A DNA stretch of 64,000 nt from the NCBI GenBank assembly GCA_021442155.1, contig CM038220.1:76495817-76559816 (forward strand). Reading direction: 5' to 3'. How positions within the stretch are numbered: the stretch's first letter is position 1; every line of letters begins with the position of its first letter. A program made the position numbers and the translations under genes. Below, piece after piece: positions 59,729 to 64,000 of this stretch. The stretch comes from Cymbidium sinense (lineage: Eukaryota; Streptophyta; Magnoliopsida; Asparagales; Orchidaceae). The notes under the pieces are model-generated. The model ran no database searches. It was given only the letters and a program-made list of their open reading frames with translations, and was not told the DNA's origin.

Positions 59729-60300
59729 CTAAGATGTTTTGATAGTGAAGAACTTAAGCATGAAGGCAACCAGGCCATAGATATTCTTTAGAAGAATCTC
59801 AATGGAATGCTGTTCAAATAACTGTGGCTCATATTTCATACTCAGGTTATGCCATCGGAGAATATAATCAAAAAGGGACTCACTTGGGTGTTGTTGTGCT
59901 ACAATGAGATCACTTATAGTAACCCTTTGTTGAGCTCCAACAAACCTTTTGATAAAGAGTTGCTCTAACTTAACAAATGTATTTACTAAAATTGGGAAGT
60001 TCATCATAGAAAGAAATCCTACTACTAATGAAGAGGGAAAAGCAAAGCATCACCAGTGTATTACAACACTAAAGTGTGCAATATGTAGCCTTAGGTGTCC
60101 ACTACCATCAAAGCTTTTGAAGGAGGTGACATGAAACCCTTGGGATATTGGATATCATCAAATTCCTATTGGGTAGGTCTACCCTTTGGGATGATCCTCC
60201 CGGGCCAATGCTTCCTTCACTTTCTCTCAACCATGAATCTAATGTCTCTTATATGGAGGTACTTTTTCACTTCCTATACATGCTTGCTGCTCAGAAGGTA
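59729..60300 (-). pseudogene. Gag core (Retrotrans_gag domain), decayed
   Basis: The minus-strand ORF 60,007-59,729 has 'LEQLFIKRFVGAQQRVTISD', 'LIVAQQHPSESLFDYILRWH' and 'FEQHSIEILLKNIYG', matching the retrotransposon gag core (usually F..L...F...F......L....Q...ESL.DY..R...L). In the next frame upstream (60,010-60,170) 'NIPKGFMSPPSKAFDGS' fits the conserved 'P.GF..P....FDG..DP..H' start of the domain. The plus-strand ORFs at 59,949-60,462 are antisense to this and not supported. Confidence 0.8.
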
Positions 60301-61841
60301 AGTTCTTGGGTCCAAGATAACTCTGGTTTTAATGTCAGTAGTGATGAACGGGCTTATTTGAAAGTGAAATTATTGTTAACAAGTCCTCAAGCTGTCATGT
60401 CATCTTATCTATCTACTCATCTTTTTTACTTTAATCGATATCGTAGGTGTTGGGTTGATTAGGCTATATCTTCCTGATCAACCTCATCACCTTCCATAGC
60501 CTGCTGCTCCCTAAGAAGAGATCCTCTGGTATCTACCAAACAGACTCCAGCTGAGTCTCCCAATAAGTCATCTTTGTTGGGATCGAAGCTGACCTTCTCC
60601 TCATCTAACCAATCATACCCCAAAATGTCCTTCCTCTCTACAAGATAATGCTACTATCTCTTTGAGAGAATGATCTATCGAATGGGAACAAATGATCTCG
60701 GTGGTGTGATCAGCCATGAGAGGCACCACCTCCTACTAGAGAGTCAATCATGATGAGGGACTCACTGGAAGAAACACTCACTATCACTATGTATGAAATG
60801 GGTGACATTCCTAGGAGGTTCCACTATCATTGTGTGCTGGGCTATCATCTCTACCTCAAATAACTTCTACCATCTGTCTGTAGTGGAGTTGGTGAAGGGA
60901 TGACACTATGCCAGTTGCCATTCCTCTACACCACCACCAGGTAGAAGGTTAAGAGAGCTCGACAGCCATAGTAGGTGGTGTAGATGGAGTTGGATCCCTC
61001 GGCCATAGCCGGATCACCAACAGGGTATGCTTCTCCCCGGATATGGTCTTCATGGCCTTCTATGGAACTAGAATCTTTGTGGCGTGAGCAGTGGCGGGGT
61101 AGAGTGGTGTGGTGGAGACACTGACTCTTTATGAGCATCCTCTATGATGATTGGTCTCAATAAGCGATGATTTGTATGGTGAGGCGGGTAGCAGAGATGG
61201 AAAATCAACAAGTCGAAGCTGCCTGTGGCCGAACCTCCTCTCCCTAGGTAATATAGTAGATGTATGGGCCTCTCTAGCCCTCTCTTGATGAATATGTTTT
61301 GCCACACTGCAAGGGATAATGGATCTCAGATCAAATTGAGCTCACTCAAGCGTCGTAAACTCTCCAACTGGCCAAGGATCAGGCGGCATATGACCACCCT
61401 ACTCCGTGGATGGTTGATGTTGAACCGCTGGTGGAGGTGATGTGTGAATCCTTCTAGCAACCTCTCTGTCTGACCTAGAGAGAGGATGAAACTAGTTTAC
61501 TGTAATGAGTGGTGAAGTCAAAATAGGAAACTCCTCAACAAATTGCCTCCATCTCTCTGGAAATCCTAGTGTGATACTGCTTGATCATGCAATTTTTGTT
61601 ACTGTGCTGTGTCCTGGTAGGATGGGAGGAGTGAGAGCTAGACCCATACTCAAAAGTAGGGGAGGCAAGCCCTGAGATCAGGGAGCTTTACCCTTAGAGG
61701 GTACTGATGAGAGGGTGCTTGGCCCTAGAGCAGAAACCATAAGGGGCACTAAAACTAGGGATGGCACTGGTATCATTATTGAAAGGTGGGACCTACTTTC
61801 CTCTTCAATGAGGAGATGTTAGAATCAGAAGGTAGATCAAT
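60301..61841 (-). pseudogene. Probable N-terminal gag or extra upstream ORF remnant
   Basis: There is no recognised domain. On the minus strand, fragments in different frames have protein-like composition: 'FPERWRQFVEEFPILTSPL' near 61,500-61,560, 'MWQNIFIKRGLERPIHLLYY' at 61,307-61,250, and 'KAMKTISGEKHTLLVIRLWP' near 61,010-61,070. Base composition here is closer to the downstream gag than to the AT-rich leader. Ogre-type elements carry an ORF upstream of gag, so this could be such an ORF or simply the gag N-terminus. It is broken by stops throughout. Confidence 0.35.
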
Positions 61842-62010
61842 CTGATGACCGGTTTCTGCCCGGCCACCGCGGTCCTACTAACATTTGTGAGGGGAATGCC
61901 CTCACATGTAATCCTCACTCCCTTAAATCCCCTACCAAAATGGATATGGTGTGTATGATGTCGAGGTTGGCCGGTCCAAAGCCAAATCCATGCCATGAGG
62001 AAAAGTGAAA
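61842..62010 (-). other. Conserved pre-gag block of retroelement (copy 2)
   Basis: It matches 20,633-20,815 (TTCTGCCCGG, CCCTCACATGT, CCAAAATGGAT and CCAAATCCAT words in the same order). It stands between the leader hairpin array and the gag-like region. Function not recognised. Confidence 0.5.
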
Positions 62011-62139
62011 ACAAATTTTGTGAGCCATTTTGGATCAACTAAAGATTGAAAAAACTGAGCGTAGTGTAGTATGGATGGTGAAAATCATAATGAAATGAGC
62101 TTGAATCAGATTTCTATTTTTGTTGATTTTTGAACTTGA

Positions 62140-63850
62140 ATTGAAAATTTGAACCCACATACAACATCTTGGAAGTGTTAAGTGGGGTTCAAATAGATTT
62201 GAGAAGATTTAAAAATTTGATTAAAAAGAGGAATTTTGAATTTGAATCTAACTTCAACAAATTTGGGTATGTTGAAAGGTGGATTCAAATATTTTTAGAA
62301 GGATGCTTCCATAGGTTCATGTTTGTTTGAATTTAGATTTTTGATTTGATGACCCTTTCCTTTAACAACTTTGGGTATGTTAAAGTAAGGGACAATTGAT
62401 TTTGTTTTTTATTGATGATTTTGGAATTTTACTTTCTTAGCAAATTTGGGTATGCTAAGTGAAGTGTTTGAAAATTATTGTTTCTTTTTTGTGAATTATT
62501 ATTTGATTTTGAAAATTGGAATCCCCACTTAGAAAATTTAGGTATGCTAAGTGAAGAACCCAAGTGTGTTTTGTTTGATTTTTGAAAATAGGATTCTTAG
62601 CAAATTTGAGTATGCTAAGAAGATCTAAGTGTTTCATTTGTTTTGGATGTTTTGATTTTTGAAAAAGTAGGATCCTTAGCAAATTTGGGTATGCTAAAGA
62701 AATCCTAATGTGTTTCATTTTGTTTTGATTTATTTTTGATTGAAAGTGGAGACTTTACTTTAGCAAATATGGTATGCTAAAGATGAAGTTCCACTTAATT
62801 TTTGTGAAATGGAAATTTCACTTAGCAAATTTGATTATGCTAAATGAAATTCTAAAAGATGTGTTCAAATTTTTTTGATTTGGTTTAGAAAATAGAAACT
62901 TCTCTTTAGCAAATTTGGTATGCTAAAGAATGAAGTTCCAAATTTGTTTGAAACTTTTTGATTGTGAATTTGGAAATTTCACATAGCAAATTTGAGTATG
63001 CTAAATGAAGTTCCAAGTGTGTTTGAAAATTTTTGGTTTTGAATTTGGAGACTTCACTTAGCAAATTTGAGTATGCTAAAATGACATTCCAAATGTGTTT
63101 GAAAATTTTTTATTTTGGATTTGGAGACTTCACTTAGCAAGTTTGAGTATGCAAAAATGAAGTTCTAAATATGTTTGAAAATTTTTGGTTTTGAATTTGG
63201 AGACTTCACTTAGCAAATTTGAGTATGCTAAAATGAAGTTCCAAATGTGTTTGAAAATTTGTAATTTTGAATTTGGAGACTTCACTTAGCAAACTTGAGT
63301 ATGGAAAAATGAAGTTCCAAATGTGTTTGAAATTTTTTTGATAATATGATTGTTGATTTTTGAAAAGAAGACTTCCATTCAACAAATTTGGGTACGTAGG
63401 ATTGGAAATCAATCTTATTTTTGAAAATGTAAAATTTTTGTTTTGTATGTGAATATTGCTTCTTGAAAGAGGGAATTCTAACTTAATCATATATGGGACA
63501 TATTTAAGTGGGATTTCCTAATGATGTTATTTTCATTTAGGAATGAAATATTTATTTAAGAAATTTGAGTATATTGAATGAAGATGTTCATATGTGCTTT
63601 TGAAAAAAATTTTATTTGAAAATGAAACTTCCATTCAATAGGTGTGAGTGTATTGAATGGAAAGGTTCATGTGTGCTTTTTGAAAATTTTATTTTCGTAT
63701 TTGGATTTTGATTTTTGGAAAGATGATTGTTCATTTTATTTTGTGAAAAATGAAATCTTCATCAAAATGAATTGAAAGAAGATGTTCATTTGTGCTTTTG
63801 GAAAAGATTGTTAGTTTTAATTTTAAAGATTCTTACATATAACAATTATG
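62140..63850 (-). repeat. Tandem hairpin array in retroelement leader (array 2)
   Basis: About 15 units of roughly 65-85 bases have the TTAGCA-AATTTGAGTA-TGCTAA core (near 62,438, 62,531, 62,598, 62,679, 62,762, 62,824, 62,909, 62,987, 63,059, 63,137, 63,210 and 63,287), framed by MGTTRAA-type variants at 62,253 and 62,363. Outer arms pair within units: GAAATTTCACTTAGCA with TGCTAAATGAAATTCTA (62,813-62,855), AAACTTCTCTTTAGCA with TGCTAAAGAATGAAGTT (about 62,896-62,938), and AGGATCCTTAGCA with TGCTAAAGAAATCCT (about 62,668-62,707). Beyond 63,420 a longer-spaced ATTCAA/TTGAAT version appears. It is collinear with array 1. Confidence 0.85.
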
Positions 63851-64000
63851 AGAATTGTTAAATGAAGGTGAATTAAAACAATTTTGTGGAAAATATTTTA
63901 TTATGTGCACTTTTGAAAAGTGCTTTTTGAAAAGCAAGATTCTTATGAAAATTTTATTTTATCTTCATTATTTTAGAATGAACCTTTCCTTATCATAAAA
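63851..64000 (-). other. Leader sequence toward PBS (outside window)
   Basis: This is collinear with 22,800-22,935 ('gaatgaacctttccttatcat' versus 'gaatgaacctcaccttaccat'). By analogy the PBS and 5' LTR of the coding element should lie about 250 bases beyond the window end. Confidence 0.5.

Noticed and set aside
60148..60462. Plus-strand 104-codon ORF
   Set aside because: It is antisense to the gag core, which has recognisable motifs on the minus strand.
61842..61870. TGGCCGGGCAGAAACCGG (minus strand) as the primer-binding site
   Set aside because: It matches no tRNA 3' end I recognise, the second copy differs in it, and a better PBS adjoins the true LTR end at 23,209.
1..64000. tRNA, rRNA or host protein genes
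   Set aside because: No cloverleaf with A/B boxes, no rRNA-like sequence and no ORF with host-gene motifs was seen on either strand. A tRNAscan or Infernal run would be decisive.

Overview
The window is repeat-dominated plant nuclear DNA. It is AT-rich, contains no recognisable host gene, and is built almost entirely of nested transposable elements. The coding remnants are angiosperm-type: a Ty3/gypsy retrotransposon of the Tat/Ogre lineage (RT, RNase H, a second 'archaeal-type' RNase H, integrase) and a hAT transposase of the BED-finger RICESLEEPER type. I cannot name the species. A 100-base run of N at 48,660-48,759 is an assembly gap.

Most of the window consists of copies of one unusually long LTR in both orientations. 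Comparing copies by eye, the LTR begins TGTTGACCTC and ends CTCACCACA, is about 7 kb long in its best copies, and is followed by an 18-base primer-binding site resembling the tRNA-Arg type (23,183-23,200). Layout: LTR + (1-6,080); diverged LTR - (about 6,229-11,885) carrying a 442-bp hAT-like MITE; LTR-interior fragment - (11,886-14,394, resuming 20,346-20,610) interrupted by a 5.9-kb hAT transposon (14,403-20,337) with a perfect 8-bp target-site duplication; element leader - (20,610-23,208) with a hairpin array and PBS; short LTR 3' end - (23,209-23,670); LTR + (23,676-31,096); LTR - (31,105-37,777); 78-bp spacer; LTR + (37,856-44,309); LTR - (44,310-46,494, internally deleted); 77-bp spacer; LTR + (46,572-48,659); gap; LTR - (48,760-51,658); then a decayed minus-strand Tat-type element: 3' region with subrepeats (51,659-54,015), integrase to gag (54,016-60,300), pre-gag region (60,300-62,040), and leader with a second hairpin array (62,040-64,000).

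Within the LTR, the 5' half (presumed U3) carries a very dense field of TTGACC/GGTCAA (W-box) motifs, AT-rich subrepeats of about 180 bp, a GC-richer island with G-boxes, a purine (GAAGAAAG) tract and a conserved TATAAGGGTAGAGC block. The 3' part carries a conserved stem-loop about 190-250 bp before the LTR end. Two LTR subfamilies can be told apart.

The most unusual structure is the pair of leader arrays (20.9-22.8 kb and 62.1-63.9 kb). Each holds about 15 tandem units, and each unit is a hairpin TTAGCA-loop-TGCTAA whose outer arms differ from unit to unit while staying complementary within the unit. All coding regions are broken. The retroelement has lost the RT YxDD box and integrase and protease catalytic residues, so nothing here is autonomous.
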